From: Pseudoxanthomonas indica
GTDB lineage: Bacteria; Pseudomonadota; Gammaproteobacteria; Xanthomonadales; Xanthomonadaceae
Assembly: GCF_900167565.1 (NCBI RefSeq)
Contig: NZ_FUZV01000002.1
Coordinates: forward strand, 806,001-870,000
DNA: 64,000 bases
Direction of reading: 5' to 3'
Shown here in pieces: positions 41,391 through 51,495 of the stretch. Below the pieces are notes generated by a model that saw only the letters and a program-made list of their open reading frames with translations, was not told the origin of the DNA and searched no databases. The position numbers were made by a program, and so were the translations under genes. The stretch's first letter is position 1. Each line of letters begins with the position of its first letter.

Positions 41391-41543
41391 ATGCGCAACC
41401 GGAACTACGGATACTTCGCGATCGCCGTCGGCGCCGGCGTGGCCATTGGCGTGGCCACGGGTCAGCTGGCCGTATGGACCGCCATCGGTGCGGGCCTGGG
41501 CATGGTTTTCTCGCAGGGCCGGCGCGGCAGGTGCCTGCACTGA
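41391..41543 (+). CDS. Small membrane protein upstream of folP, unknown function
   Basis: 50 residues from the ATG at 41391, with an excellent GGAGG 6 bases upstream. One hydrophobic segment, Gly/Ala-rich with alternating small residues (YFAIAVGAGVAIGVATGQLAVWTAIGAGLGMVF), ends in a basic tail (SQGRRGRCLH). The pattern GxxxG-type repeats suggest a helical hairpin or glycine-zipper membrane peptide. Its stop overlaps the folP ATG (TGATG), so translation of folP may depend on it. Similar short glycine-zipper-like ORFs are known in proteobacteria, but no family was named. Confidence 0.65.
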   Translation: MRNRNYGYFAIAVGAGVAIGVATGQLAVWTAIGAGLGMVFSQGRRGRCLH

Positions 41544-42442
41544 TGTTCGACACCACGCCTCAACTGGACTGCGGCGGGCGCATCCTCAAGCTGGATCGCC
41601 CGCAGGTGATGGGCATCGTCAATGTCACCCCCGATTCGTTTTCCGATGGGGGGGCGCATGCCGGTACCGAGGCGGCGATTGCGCATGGTCTGCGGCTGGT
41701 GGAGCAGGGCGCCGACCTGCTCGACATCGGCGGCGAATCGACCCGTCCGGGTGCGGCCGAAGTGTCGGTTGAAAAAGAAATTGCCCGCGTTGTGCCGGTC
41801 ATCGAGCAGTTGGCGGCGCGTGTCTCCGTGCCAATCAGCGTGGATACGTCCAAGCCCGAGGTGATGCGCGCGGCTGTCGCTGCCGGCGCCGGCATGATCA
41901 ACGACGTATACGGCCTGCGTCGCGACGGCGCCCTCGATGCCGCCGCCGACCTGCGCGTGCCGGTGGTGCTGATGCACATGCAGGGCGAACCACGATCCAT
42001 GCAGGATGCGCCTCACTATGATGACGTGGTGGGTGACGTGCATCGCTTCCTCACCGAACGGATTTTCGCCGCCGAGATGGCCGGGATCGCCAAGAAGCAC
42101 ATCGTCATCGATCCCGGTTTCGGCTTCGGCAAGAACACCGCGCACAACCTGAGCCTGCTGGCGCAGCTGGAGCGATTCGTTGAACTGGGCGTGCCGGTGC
42201 TCGCCGGCCTGTCGCGCAAGCGCAGCCTGGGCGAGCTCACCGGTCGGGCAGTGGCGGACGAACGCGTCGCCGCTTCCGTCGCCGCACACCTGATCGCCGC
42301 CCAGCGCGGTGCCAGGCTGTTGCGCGTGCATGACGTGGCCGAGACCGTGGATGCCCTCAAGATCTGGAACGCCGTGGCCGCCGTGCCGATGCCGCGCGGC
42401 CGGCCAGCAGCGCCCACGATTCGCTGGCCTGATGAAGATTGA
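41543..42442 (+). CDS. folP: Dihydropteroate synthase
   Basis: 299 residues from the ATG at 41543. Family blocks are [80 protein letters not shown] and VLAGLSRKR. It joins pteridine diphosphate to p-aminobenzoate in folate synthesis and is the sulfonamide target. The C-terminal 20 residues ([17 protein letters not shown]) form a basic extension past the usual end. The ftsH-folP neighbourhood matches that in E. coli. Confidence 0.95.
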   Translation: MFDTTPQLDCGGRILKLDRPQVMGIVNVTPDSFSDGGAHAGTEAAIAHGLRLVEQGADLLDIGGESTRPGAAEVSVEKEIARVVPVIEQLAARVSVPISVDTSKPEVMRAAVAAGAGMINDVYGLRRDGALDAAADLRVPVVLMHMQGEPRSMQDAPHYDDVVGDVHRFLTERIFAAEMAGIAKKHIVIDPGFGFGKNTAHNLSLLAQLERFVELGVPVLAGLSRKRSLGELTGRAVADERVAASVAAHLIAAQRGARLLRVHDVAETVDALKIWNAVAAVPMPRGRPAAPTIRWPDED

Positions 42443-42462
42443 TTACCTGCCCCAGCACCGCA

Positions 42463-43419
42463 ATGCCGATTGACACCCGTCCCCTCGCCATCGCCCTGAT
42501 GGGCCCCACCGCCTCGGGCAAGACCGCCCTGGCGATGGAATGGGCGCTGGCGCTGGGTGGCGAAATCGTCAGCGTCGACTCGGCGTTGGTGTACCGCGGC
42601 CTGGATATCGGCGCTGCCAAGCCCGATGCCGCCATGTTGGCCAGCGTGCGCCATCACCTGATCGATGTGCGGGATCCCTGGCAGAGCTACTCGGCCGCGG
42701 ACTTCGCGGTCGATGCGCGCGCGGCCATCGCCGACATAACCGCCCGCGGCAAGCTGCCCATCCTGGCCGGCGGCACCGGTCTGTATTTCCGCGCGCTGCT
42801 CGAAGGCCTGGCCACCATGCCCGAAGCCGACGCCGCCACCCGTGCCGCTATCGCCGCCGACGCGCAGGCACGTGGCTGGCCCGCCCTGCACGCCGATCTG
42901 GCGCAGGTGGATCCGGACGCCGCTGCCCGTATCCACGCCACCGATCCCCAGCGCATCCAGCGCGCCCTGGAAGTCTGGCGGTTGAGCGGCAAACCCATCA
43001 GTCAGTGGCAGCGCGAACCCGGCCCGCCGCGCCTGCCGGTGCGGTGTCTCAAGCTGGTGCTGGCGCCGACCGAGCGCGCCGTGCTGCACCAGCGCATCGA
43101 AGCCCGCTTCGACGCCATGCTGGCCCAGGGTTTCCTGGACGAAGTGCGCGGCCTGCGCGCGCTACCGCAAATGCAGGCGGTAACGGCGCCGCTGGACCTT
43201 CCTGCCGTGCGTGCGGTCGGCTACCGGCAGGCCTGGGAGTTCCTCGACGGGCAGGGGGATGCCGCCGCCTTCCGTGAACGCGGCATCCAGGCGACCCGGC
43301 AACTGGCCAAGCGCCAGCTGACCTGGCTGCGCGGCGAACTGGATGCCCGCTGGTTCGACCCCGGCCGCGACCAGGCCGCCCTGGCCCAGGCCCTGGCACG
43401 CTTTCTGGGCGCTGCGTAG
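42463..43419 (+). CDS. miaA: tRNA dimethylallyltransferase
   Basis: 318 residues from the ATG at 42463; a TTG eight codons upstream is open but unlikely. P-loop [16 protein letters not shown], then [54 protein letters not shown] and [13 protein letters not shown]. It adds the isopentenyl group from DMAPP to A37 of UNN-reading tRNAs. DMAPP comes from the pathway of ispD and ispF in this window. hfq follows after 115 bases, as in E. coli. Confidence 0.95.
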   Translation: MPIDTRPLAIALMGPTASGKTALAMEWALALGGEIVSVDSALVYRGLDIGAAKPDAAMLASVRHHLIDVRDPWQSYSAADFAVDARAAIADITARGKLPILAGGTGLYFRALLEGLATMPEADAATRAAIAADAQARGWPALHADLAQVDPDAAARIHATDPQRIQRALEVWRLSGKPISQWQREPGPPRLPVRCLKLVLAPTERAVLHQRIEARFDAMLAQGFLDEVRGLRALPQMQAVTAPLDLPAVRAVGYRQAWEFLDGQGDAAAFRERGIQATRQLAKRQLTWLRGELDARWFDPGRDQAALAQALARFLGAA

Positions 43420-43534
43420 CTGGTCAAACCGCCCCGGTTGTGTAACATCGGAGGCCGGGTCGCCCTGGGGAAACTGAAAGCGGACCCGGATTCACCACAA
43501 TTATTCCAATAAGCAACACTCTGGGAGTTCGCCA

Positions 43535-43807
43535 ATGTCCAAGGGGCAGTCCTTACAGGACCCTTTCCTGAATGCGCTGCGTCGTGAGCGGGTGCCGGTT
43601 TCGGTTTACCTCGTCAACGGCATCAAGCTGCAAGGAACCATCGAATCCTTCGATCAGTTCGTCGTCCTGCTGCGCAACACGGTCAGCCAGATGGTCTACA
43701 AGCACGCCATTTCCACGGTCGTGCCGGCCCGCAACGTGCGGGTGGGTCCCGGCGGCGGCTACGTGCAGTCGGGTGAAGGCGGCGAGGAAGAGGCCGAAGT
43801 CGAGTAA
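43535..43807 (+). CDS. hfq: RNA chaperone Hfq
   Basis: 90 residues; GGGAG lies 8 bases before the ATG. Sm1 ([41 protein letters not shown]) and Sm2 ([16 protein letters not shown]) motifs are intact, including the YKHA loop that binds U-rich RNA at the proximal face. The C-terminal tail is short, Gly-rich and ends acidic ([11 protein letters not shown]), as described for Hfq tails that promote RNA release. It pairs small RNAs with targets. A TAACAT box at about 43443 in the miaA-hfq gap could be a -10. Confidence 0.96.
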   Translation: MSKGQSLQDPFLNALRRERVPVSVYLVNGIKLQGTIESFDQFVVLLRNTVSQMVYKHAISTVVPARNVRVGPGGGYVQSGEGGEEEAEVE

Positions 43808-43914
43808 TCACGGCGCGGGCCTCGCCCGGGGTGAAATTTGGGGGGAGCGCCCCCATAGCTATATCGTGGCGCCCGTCGGGCGCCGCTCACCCGTGACGAG
43901 ACCTCGATTCCTCC

Positions 43915-45216
43915 ATGTTTGAACGTTCCCGCAAGGGCGAACACGCCTTGCTCATCCAGCCCCATGCCGGCGGTCCGCCGGACGACGGGGCGGTAGAAGA
44001 ATTCACCGATCTGGCCCGCTCCGCCGGCGCCAGCATCGCCGCGATGCTGACGGCACGCATCGATCGGCCCAACCCGTCCACCCTGATCGGCAGCGGCAAG
44101 CTGGAAGAGATCAAGGCGGCCTGCGAAGCCACCGGTGCCGACCTGGTGCTGGTCAACTTCCCGTTGTCGCCGGGCCAGGAGCGCAACCTGGAGAAAATCC
44201 TCCAGCGCCGTGTGCTCGATCGCACCGGCCTGATCCTGGACATCTTCGCCCAGCGCGCCCACAGCCACGAAGGCAAGCTGCAGGTGGAACTGGCCCAGCT
44301 CAAGCACATGGCGACGCGATTGATTCGCGGCTGGACCCATCTGGAGCGCCAGCGCGGTGGTTCGATCGGCCTGCGCGGTCCCGGCGAAACCCAGCTCGAA
44401 ACCGATCGCCGCCTGCTGCAGAAGCGCGTTGAACAACTGCAGAAGCGCCTGGAAAAAGTGGAAGTGCAGCGCACCCAGATGCGCCGTGCGCGCGTGCGCA
44501 GCGAACTGCCGCGCGTGGCGCTGGTGGGTTACACCAACGCCGGCAAGTCCACCTTGTTCAATGCGCTGACGGGCGCCGAGGCGTACGCCGCCGATCAATT
44601 GTTCGCCACCCTGGATCCCACGGTGCGTCGAATCGAACTGCCCGGTGGCGGGGTGGTGCTGGCCGACACGGTCGGTTTTGTCCGCGATCTGCCGCATGAA
44701 CTGGTGGCGGCATTCCGCTCGACCTTGTCCGAGGCGCGCGAGGCGGATCTGCTGCTGCACGTGATCGACGCTGCCGATCCATTGCGCGAGGAACGCATCG
44801 CCCAGGTCGATGAGGTGCTGCAGGCCATCGGCGCCGGCGAGATTCCGCAGATTCTGGTGTTCAACAAGATTGATCGCATCGAAGGCGCCGAGCCTCGCCA
44901 TGACACTCCCGGCGAAGGCAGCGAACGGGTCTGGCTGTCGGCACGCGATGCGAGCGGCCTGGATCTGCTCAAGCTGGCGCTGGCGCAACAGTTGGGTCTG
45001 GAACGGATCGTCGGCACGGTGCATCTGGGCGAACATTCGGCGCGTTTGCGCTCGCGCCTGCATGCGCTCGGCGCGATCAGCGCGGAGCGGCATGACGAGA
45101 CCGGCTGGCATGTCGATGTCGACATGGCGCTGGCCGATGTGCGCCGCCTGGCCACGCAGGCCGGTGGCCACGCGCTCGACAGCCTGCTGCCGGTGGAACC
45201 GCAGGAACACTGGTAA
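43915..45216 (+). CDS. hflX: Ribosome-associated GTPase HflX
   Basis: 433 residues. The N-terminal HflX domain (TLIGSGKLEEIKAACEATGADLVLVNFPLSPGQERNLEK; RGPGETQLETDRR) is followed by a coiled coil and the G domain: G1 VGYTNAGKSTLFNALTG, G3 ADTVGFVRDLP, G4 FNKIDRI. A C-terminal ferredoxin-like tail follows. It splits stalled ribosomes under stress. The gap to hfq (107 bases) contains two G/C-rich hairpins without T-runs. Order hfq-hflX-hflK-hflC is the same as in E. coli. Confidence 0.95.
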   Translation: MFERSRKGEHALLIQPHAGGPPDDGAVEEFTDLARSAGASIAAMLTARIDRPNPSTLIGSGKLEEIKAACEATGADLVLVNFPLSPGQERNLEKILQRRVLDRTGLILDIFAQRAHSHEGKLQVELAQLKHMATRLIRGWTHLERQRGGSIGLRGPGETQLETDRRLLQKRVEQLQKRLEKVEVQRTQMRRARVRSELPRVALVGYTNAGKSTLFNALTGAEAYAADQLFATLDPTVRRIELPGGGVVLADTVGFVRDLPHELVAAFRSTLSEAREADLLLHVIDAADPLREERIAQVDEVLQAIGAGEIPQILVFNKIDRIEGAEPRHDTPGEGSERVWLSARDASGLDLLKLALAQQLGLERIVGTVHLGEHSARLRSRLHALGAISAERHDETGWHVDVDMALADVRRLATQAGGHALDSLLPVEPQEHW

Positions 45217-45304
45217 TCGCGTGGTCCGGCAGGGAAAAATCCTGTCACGGACCTGCATGGGAATGGCCGCTGCCCTTGTCCGGCTCGCCAAAGTCCCTAT
45301 CTTG

Positions 45305-45310
45305 TAGAAT
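45305..45310 (+). promoter_or_regulatory. Candidate -10 element for hflK-hflC
   Basis: TAGAAT within TATCTTGTAGAATCT, 49 bases before the hflK ATG. No -35 at standard spacing; the nearest TTGTCC is 23 bases away, so the assignment is tentative. Confidence 0.35.
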
Positions 45311-45358
45311 CTGGAACGCGTCGGCCAAAGCCCACGCATCATTGACGACGGAGTGGGC

Positions 45359-46495
45359 ATGGCCTGGAACACCCCTGGAAGCGGCGGCTCTGGCAGCGGC
45401 GGCAACGGCAACAATGACAATCGACGCGGCTGGAATCCCCGCCGTGGCAACGGCGGCGGTGGCCTGAACGATCTGATGGATCGTTTCCGCGGCAGCATGG
45501 ACGGCAACGGACCGCTGCGCTGGGTCGGCGTGGCGCTGGTGATCCTGGTGCTTTTCAGCAGCTTCCAACTGATCGGCGAACAGGAACGCGGCGTGGTCCT
45601 GCGCTTTGGCCAGTTCTCGCGCGTCATGCAGCCGGGTCCCAACTTCAAATGGCCCTGGCCGATTGAAAAGGTCACCAAGCTCAACGCCACCGAGATCAAG
45701 AACTTCAGCAACACGGTTCCGGTGCTGACCCGCGACGAAAACATCGTCACGATCTCGCTCAACGTGCAATACCGCATCTCGGATCCGCGCCTGTACCTGT
45801 ACGGACCGCAGAATGCCGAGGAAGTGCTCAAGCAGGCCGCGCAGAGCGCGGTGCGCGAGCAGGTGGGCCGCTCGGATCTGGATACCGTGCTCGGTGTGCG
45901 TGGTCCGCTGGCCACCGCCGCGCGTGAGCGCCTGCAGGCGGCGCTCAACAGCTATCGCACCGGCTTGTCGGTCACCGAATTGAACCTGCCGGACGCGCGT
46001 CCGCCGCAGGAAGTGCAGCCGGCCTTCGACGAGGTCAACAGCGCCCAGCAGGTGCGCGAAAGCCTGGTCAACCAGGCCCAGGCCTACGCCGCCCAGGTGG
46101 TGCCGGAAGCCCGCGGTACCGCCGCCCAGCTGCGCACCACCGCCGATGGCTACAAGACGGCCAAGATCGCTACCGCCACCGGTGACGCCGCGCGCTTCAC
46201 CCTGGTGCAGGAGCAGTACAAGAACGCGCCGGATGTGACCCGCAAGCGCCTGTGGCTGGAAACCGTGCAGGACGTGATGTCGAAGAACCGCAAAGTGGTC
46301 GGCGGTGACGGCCGCCAGCTGATCTACGTGCCGATGGCGCCGGCGGCAGGTGCCGCCACCACCACGGCGACCGCACCGGCCACCACGGTGCTGCCGACCG
46401 ACGTGGTGATGCCAACCGTGGAAAGCAACGCAACGCCGCAGCGCAACAGTGAACGCGACCCGCGCCGGACCGGCCGCGAGGAGGATGGCCGATGA
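45359..46495 (+). CDS. hflK: FtsH protease modulator HflK
   Basis: 378 residues. ATG 45359 is preferred to the GTG at 45353 because GGAG then has normal spacing. A Gly/Asn-rich cytoplasmic N-terminus (GSGGSGSGGNGNNDN) precedes one membrane helix (WVGVALVILVLFSSFQLI), then the SPFH/band-7 domain (GVVLRFGQFSRVMQPGPNFKWPWPIEKV) and a coiled coil. A Thr/Ala-rich C-terminus ends in charged residues. With HflC it forms a large cage around FtsH and adjusts its proteolysis. It overlaps hflC by four bases. Confidence 0.94.
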   Translation: MAWNTPGSGGSGSGGNGNNDNRRGWNPRRGNGGGGLNDLMDRFRGSMDGNGPLRWVGVALVILVLFSSFQLIGEQERGVVLRFGQFSRVMQPGPNFKWPWPIEKVTKLNATEIKNFSNTVPVLTRDENIVTISLNVQYRISDPRLYLYGPQNAEEVLKQAAQSAVREQVGRSDLDTVLGVRGPLATAARERLQAALNSYRTGLSVTELNLPDARPPQEVQPAFDEVNSAQQVRESLVNQAQAYAAQVVPEARGTAAQLRTTADGYKTAKIATATGDAARFTLVQEQYKNAPDVTRKRLWLETVQDVMSKNRKVVGGDGRQLIYVPMAPAAGAATTTATAPATTVLPTDVVMPTVESNATPQRNSERDPRRTGREEDGR

Positions 46496-47355
46496 GATTC
46501 CCCGTTATTGCCGCCGCGCTCGCGGTGCTCCTGCTGATCCTGATGGGTTCGGTCTACATCGTGCCGGAAGGCAAGACCGCGATGGTTCTGAACCTGGGTC
46601 GGGTGGCGCGTTCGGACATCAAGCCGGGCCTGCACTTCAAGGTGCCGCTGGTGGAAACCGCGCGCCAGTTTGATCATCGCTTCCGCATTCTCGACACCAC
46701 GCCCGAGCGCTACCTGACGCTGGAGCGCAAGGACGTCAGCATCGACTTCTTCGCCATCGGCTACATCTCCGACGTGCGCGCGTTCTATCGCGCCACCGGC
46801 GGTGAGGAAAAGGTCGCCAATGATCGCCTGGCCCCGATCATCACCGACTCGCTGAAGAACGAAATCAACTCGCGCACCCTGCAGCAGCTGGTATCGGGTG
46901 ACCGCAATGAAATCGTGGCGCGCCAGTTGCCGGCGATCAACGAGGGCGCCGCCACGCTGGGCATGCGCATCACCGACATCCGCCTGAAGCAGATTGATCT
47001 GCCCACCGACAGCGAAGTGATCAAGCAGGTCTACGAGCGTATGCGCGCCCAGCGCATGCAGGTGGCCAGCAAACTGCGCGCCGAGGGTGAAGAGCAGGCC
47101 CGTACCATCCGCGCCCAGGCGGATCGCGACCGCACCGTGCTGGTGGCCGAAGCCGACCGCGACGCCAAGCGCCTGCAGGGTGAAGGCGACGCCGAGGCCG
47201 CCCGCATCTATGCCGAAGCGGCCAGCCGGGATCCGGGCTTCTATGCCTTCCAGCGCAGCCTGGATGCCTACCGGGCCTCGTTCCGGGACGGCAACAGCGT
47301 GATTGTGCTGGACCAGAACGACCCCTTCCTGCAGTACTTGAAGTCGGACCGATAA
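46492..47355 (+). CDS. hflC: FtsH protease modulator HflC
   Basis: 287 residues; the ATGA overlap with hflK implies coupled translation. It has an N-terminal membrane anchor (FPVIAAALAVLLLILMGSVYI), SPFH domain (VPEGKTAMVLNLGRVARSDIKPGLHFKVPLVE), then a long charged coiled coil (AEGEEQARTIRAQADRDRTVLVAEADRDAKRLQGEGDAEAARIYAEA) and a C-terminal FYAFQRSLDAYRASF block typical of HflC. It is the partner of HflK in the FtsH-HflKC complex. Confidence 0.95.
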   Translation: MRFPVIAAALAVLLLILMGSVYIVPEGKTAMVLNLGRVARSDIKPGLHFKVPLVETARQFDHRFRILDTTPERYLTLERKDVSIDFFAIGYISDVRAFYRATGGEEKVANDRLAPIITDSLKNEINSRTLQQLVSGDRNEIVARQLPAINEGAATLGMRITDIRLKQIDLPTDSEVIKQVYERMRAQRMQVASKLRAEGEEQARTIRAQADRDRTVLVAEADRDAKRLQGEGDAEAARIYAEAASRDPGFYAFQRSLDAYRASFRDGNSVIVLDQNDPFLQYLKSDR

Positions 47356-47392
47356 AGGCTGAGGTTCTCCCGCGCCTCGCGGGAGAACCCCT

Positions 47393-47459
47393 GCAGACGG
47401 CCCAAGCCGTCCCTTCCCCTGCGCCAGCGGGGGAAGGTGCCCGAAGGGCGGATGGGGGC
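47393..47459 (+). repeat. 67-bp direct repeat, first copy (hflC-purA spacer)
   Basis: Starts GCAGACGGCCCAAGCCGTCC and ends GGGCGGATGGGGGC. A perfect second copy begins 82 bases later. Each unit contains two inverted repeats (GACGGCCCAAGCCGTC and CCCCTGCGCCAGCGGGG). Confidence 0.85.
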
Positions 47460-47474
47460 AAGTCGCCGCAACAA

Positions 47475-47541
47475 GCAGACGGCCCAAGCCGTCCCTTCCC
47501 CTGCGCCAGCGGGGGAAGGTGCCCGAAGGGCGGATGGGGGC
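47475..47541 (+). repeat. 67-bp direct repeat, second copy (hflC-purA spacer)
   Basis: Identical to 47393-47459 by eye and separated from it by 15 bases (AAGTCGCCGCAACAA). The whole 410-base hflC-purA gap otherwise holds a GGTTCTCCCGCG/CGCGGGAGAACC hairpin after hflC and the purA leader. Confidence 0.85.
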
Positions 47542-47567
47542 GGGGCCACCGGTGAGTCCAGGGGTAG

Positions 47568-49058
<1,491 letters not shown>

Positions 49059-49085
49059 TTCGCGGGGCCGCTTGACCTGAATGGA

Positions 49086-49113
49086 AAAGCCCCGCGGATG
49101 CGGGGCTTTTTTT
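49086..49113 (+). terminator. Rho-independent terminator after purA
   Basis: AAAAGCCCCGC/GCGGGGCTTTT with a short loop and an eight-base T-run, 27 bases after the purA stop. Confidence 0.92.
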
Positions 49114-49233
49114 CTTCAGCCCGGGTCTGGCATGTGCCTTGCATCATGTTTAACGAGCCCGCTGGCCCGCCCCCCAGGCCGCCAGCCAGAGAAGCAGACC
49201 AGGGAGGGATGCGTTGCGTGGAGTGTTTCGAGA

Positions 49234-49560
49234 ATGCTGGAACTTCAAAACCAAGGTGTTACCCCTGATTCCCCCGTCGCCTGGGAGATGCCCGCGCGGC
49301 CGATCGTGCAGCCGGCGCGTACTCCCGAGCGACGGAAACCTGTCGCAATCGACGCGGCTGTCCAGCGCGCTGGCCTGACCCCGCCGCAGCTGGCCACCTT
49401 GCAGACCATGGAGCAATTCCGCTGGTACCTGCACTTTGTCCGTCGCCCGCTGTTCCAGGCCCCCATCCCGGTGTTGTTCAACCAGGATGCCAGCCGCTTC
49501 GTGGTGATCCAGGAAGATGGCACGCTGGACGAGCAGCCGACGCTGAAGCTGCGGGGCTGA
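49234..49560 (+). CDS. Conserved hypothetical protein
   Basis: 108 residues from the ATG at 49234; the frame is open further upstream through the purA terminator, which cannot be coding. The C-terminal half (LATLQTMEQFRWYLHFVRRPLFQAPIPVLFNQDASRFVVIQEDGTLDEQP) looks like a folded beta-rich domain also seen in short proteobacterial proteins with an RRPLFQxPxPV...EDG pattern. No function is known. The first 50 residues are proline-rich and probably disordered. No signal peptide or membrane helix. Confidence 0.62.
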   Translation: MLELQNQGVTPDSPVAWEMPARPIVQPARTPERRKPVAIDAAVQRAGLTPPQLATLQTMEQFRWYLHFVRRPLFQAPIPVLFNQDASRFVVIQEDGTLDEQPTLKLRG

Positions 49561-49591
49561 ATCTCCATTGCCCAGCAAGGGCAGGAAGGCG

Positions 49592-49867
49592 CTAGTCAGC
49601 CATCGTGGTGAACGCACCGATGAGACTGGGTGTCGCCAAGCCAAGATGCAGCGCCATGACCGGACTGATGGCGACACCTGACGCCAGGTAAAGCGAAACG
49701 ACGCCGCCGCCGGCGAGCACGATAGGCAGTGTCGAAAACCAATAGAAGGGCGACCTGATCCAGTCGGGCCGACGCGCGAGCGCGTGTTTGCGATAGCGAT
49801 ACAACGCATGCATCTCGCTGGTCAGTCCGCCTGCGATGCCCAGCCCGAATGCTTCCCAACCATTCAA
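49592..49867 (-). CDS. Small membrane protein, downstream partner of a winged-helix-like gene
   Basis: 91 residues if started at the TTG at 49867, which overlaps the upstream gene's stop as TTGA. Longer readings in this frame would run antisense-like through the neighbour's coding sequence. Three hydrophobic stretches: GWEAFGLGIAGGLTSEM, PFYWFSTLPIVLAGGGVVSLYLASG, VMALHLGLATPSLIGAFTTM. Between the first two is a basic, aromatic loop (HALYRYRKHALARRPDWIRSP). No family was recognised with confidence. GC content appears lower than in the flanks. It is coupled to the gene at 49864-50166. Confidence 0.6.
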   Translation of the reverse strand: MNGWEAFGLGIAGGLTSEMHALYRYRKHALARRPDWIRSPFYWFSTLPIVLAGGGVVSLYLASGVAISPVMALHLGLATPSLIGAFTTMAD

Positions 49868-50166
49868 CGCCAGGTTCCGTATTTCAGACTGTTGACGGCG
49901 CGAAAGCCCATCCAAAGATCCGCCAGCAGCGAGACCTTCTTTTTTGCCGCGTACCAGTGGATGCCAGTTGGCGTCAGCACGAACGATCGCCTGATGCACG
50001 GACTGGATTCAAGGATCTGCTCTACGGCGCGGGGATTGAGTTGCGTGGCCTGCGCGATGCCAGCCACCGTGTGATAGCGCTGGCTGGACTTCGTGACGGT
50101 AGAAAGGACACGGCTGCGCGTGGCATTGCAGACTTCGATGTGATGGGCGACGACAGGGAGAAGCAT
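49864..50166 (-). CDS. Winged-helix-like protein, unknown function
   Basis: 100 residues; GAGG lies about 9 bases before the ATG at 50166. The middle resembles a helix-turn-helix with wing: YHTVAGIAQATQLNPRAVEQILESSPCIRRSFVLTPTGIHWYAAKKK. The C-terminus (SLLADLWMGFRAVNSLKYGTWR) is a separate conserved-looking helix. It may bind DNA, RNA or a partner protein; nothing identifies a ligand. The stop overlaps the start of the small membrane protein gene (TTGA), so the pair is an operon with translational coupling. Confidence 0.6.
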   Translation of the reverse strand: MLLPVVAHHIEVCNATRSRVLSTVTKSSQRYHTVAGIAQATQLNPRAVEQILESSPCIRRSFVLTPTGIHWYAAKKKVSLLADLWMGFRAVNSLKYGTWR

Positions 50167-50466
50167 CGGTTCAGACCTCGACTGATGTGGTCATGTACAC
50201 GGCACGTACTGCCGGGCTCACGACGATGCTAGGAGCGGCTTGACGCCAGCCGCAAAGTGGTATGCCTATAACTCCCGCACGGTTATTGATTCGTTCAAGC
50301 GCCGCTGCCGCTACCCGACGCACAGGGACCGCCCCAGGGCGCCGCCAGCGCGGGAAATACCCCGCCAAGTCATTGAGCCGATTGGATTCCGCTCCGTCAA
50401 ATACCCGTCTTGACGGCGTCACCACACGCCGGATCGTAAGAAGAGTCCGTCATCAGGAGAACTCCC
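50167..50466. other. 300-base spacer with no supported gene
   Basis: It separates the winged-helix gene (minus) from the DUF3606 gene (plus). Both strands have short open frames without homology or ribosome sites. A degenerate REP-like palindrome (AGGAGCGGCT...AGCCGC, about 50231-50251) is present. Confidence 0.5.
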
Positions 50467-50673
50467 ATGTCGGTCGATTCGCTCGTCTCGCCTTTGGACG
50501 CGCCGCGGCGCGTCGATCTGAGTGATCCGCAGGACGTCCAGCACTGGGTGACGACGTTCTGCATTTCCGAACGACAACTGCGCACGGCGATCGAGCAGGT
50601 CGGCGATTCCGCCGACACCGTCGAGCGTTGGCTGAAAGTGAGCACGGGCTCGTCGCAGCACGTGGCGATGTAA
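50467..50673 (+). CDS. DUF3606 domain protein
   Basis: 68 residues from the ATG at 50467, with AGGAGA 7 bases upstream. The domain fills the protein: RRVDLSDPQDVQHWVTTFCISERQLRTAIEQVGDSADTVERWLK, matching the DUF3606 pattern of an acidic start, a W-containing helix and the QL..A...VG..A..V..WL stretch. These small proteins are frequent in proteobacterial stress or nodulation-related loci, but their role is unknown. The next gene is a general stress protein on the same strand, 103 bases away. Confidence 0.8.
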   Translation: MSVDSLVSPLDAPRRVDLSDPQDVQHWVTTFCISERQLRTAIEQVGDSADTVERWLKVSTGSSQHVAM

Positions 50674-50776
50674 TCCACTCATCCGCCGCGCGCGTGACGA
50701 ATCGGATAACCCGAACTTGACAGGCACATGACGTGACCACGCTTACGGTGAAGCTTCACTCATCGGGAGCGAACCC

Positions 50777-51265
50777 ATGCATACGCCGCAGGAACTGGAA
50801 GAAAAATTGTGGAAGGCGCTGAAGTCCGACATGACCGTCATGCTGGGGCTGGACGGTGCCGAAGATGGCCACACGCGGCCGATGACGGCGCAGTTCGAGG
50901 AAAAGGGCCATGGGCCCATCTGGTTCTTCACGTCCACCGACAATGCGTTGGTCCAGCGCGTCAGCGCACCTGAGCGTGCCATTGCCGCGTTCGCCTCCAA
51001 GGGCCATGACCTGTTCGCAAGCATCAATGGCTCGCTGGTGCAGCACACCGATCGTGCCGTCATCGAGCGCTTGTGGAATCCCTTCATCGCCGCCTGGTAC
51101 GAAGGCAAGGATGATCCCAAGATCGCGCTGCTGCGCTTTGATCCGGAAAAGGCGGAAGTCTGGCTCAACGAGCATAGCCTGGTAGCCGGGGTGAAGATGC
51201 TGTTCGGCGCGGATCCCAAGAAGGACTACAAGGACAAGGTCGCCGAAGTGAACCTGCGGCACTGA
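50777..51265 (+). CDS. General stress protein, pyridoxamine 5'-phosphate oxidase-like FMN-binding split barrel
   Basis: 162 residues from the ATG at 50777, with GGGAG 9 bases upstream. The blocks LWKALKSDMTVMLGLDG, RPMTAQFEEKGHGPIWFFTSTDNALVQ, AIAAFASKGHDLFASINGSLVQHTDRAVIERLWNPFIAAWYEGKDDPKIALLRFDPEKAEVWL match PF16242, the FMN-binding general stress family described in Xanthomonas. It binds FMN or FAD in vitro in relatives; the catalytic role is not established. A TTGACA at 50717 may be the -35 of its promoter. Confidence 0.88.
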   Translation: MHTPQELEEKLWKALKSDMTVMLGLDGAEDGHTRPMTAQFEEKGHGPIWFFTSTDNALVQRVSAPERAIAAFASKGHDLFASINGSLVQHTDRAVIERLWNPFIAAWYEGKDDPKIALLRFDPEKAEVWLNEHSLVAGVKMLFGADPKKDYKDKVAEVNLRH

Positions 51266-51495
51266 GGGCGCACGTCACGCCAACGGGGGCCGGCGCGGCG
51301 ATCGCCATGCCGGTTCGATGCAATGCGCCCCGGCCTGAACAGGGCGGCTGATTCGTTCAGCCGCCACAATGCCGCATGACTGATGGCAGGGAACCGCGGT
51401 GGGGCTGGCCGCTGGCATGCGGCCGCTGCGTGAGAGCAGACAAGCCATCGCGTGACAGGGGCGGATGGCATCCCTCTCAGTGAAGATCGTTGCTC

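Noticed and set aside
43808..43914. G/C-rich hairpins between hfq and hflX as terminator
   Set aside because: GCGCCC/GGGCGC-type stems are present, but no T-run follows.
50171..50425. 84-codon frame on the minus strand upstream of the winged-helix gene
   Set aside because: No ribosome site or domain, mixed composition, and it spans a REP-like palindrome.
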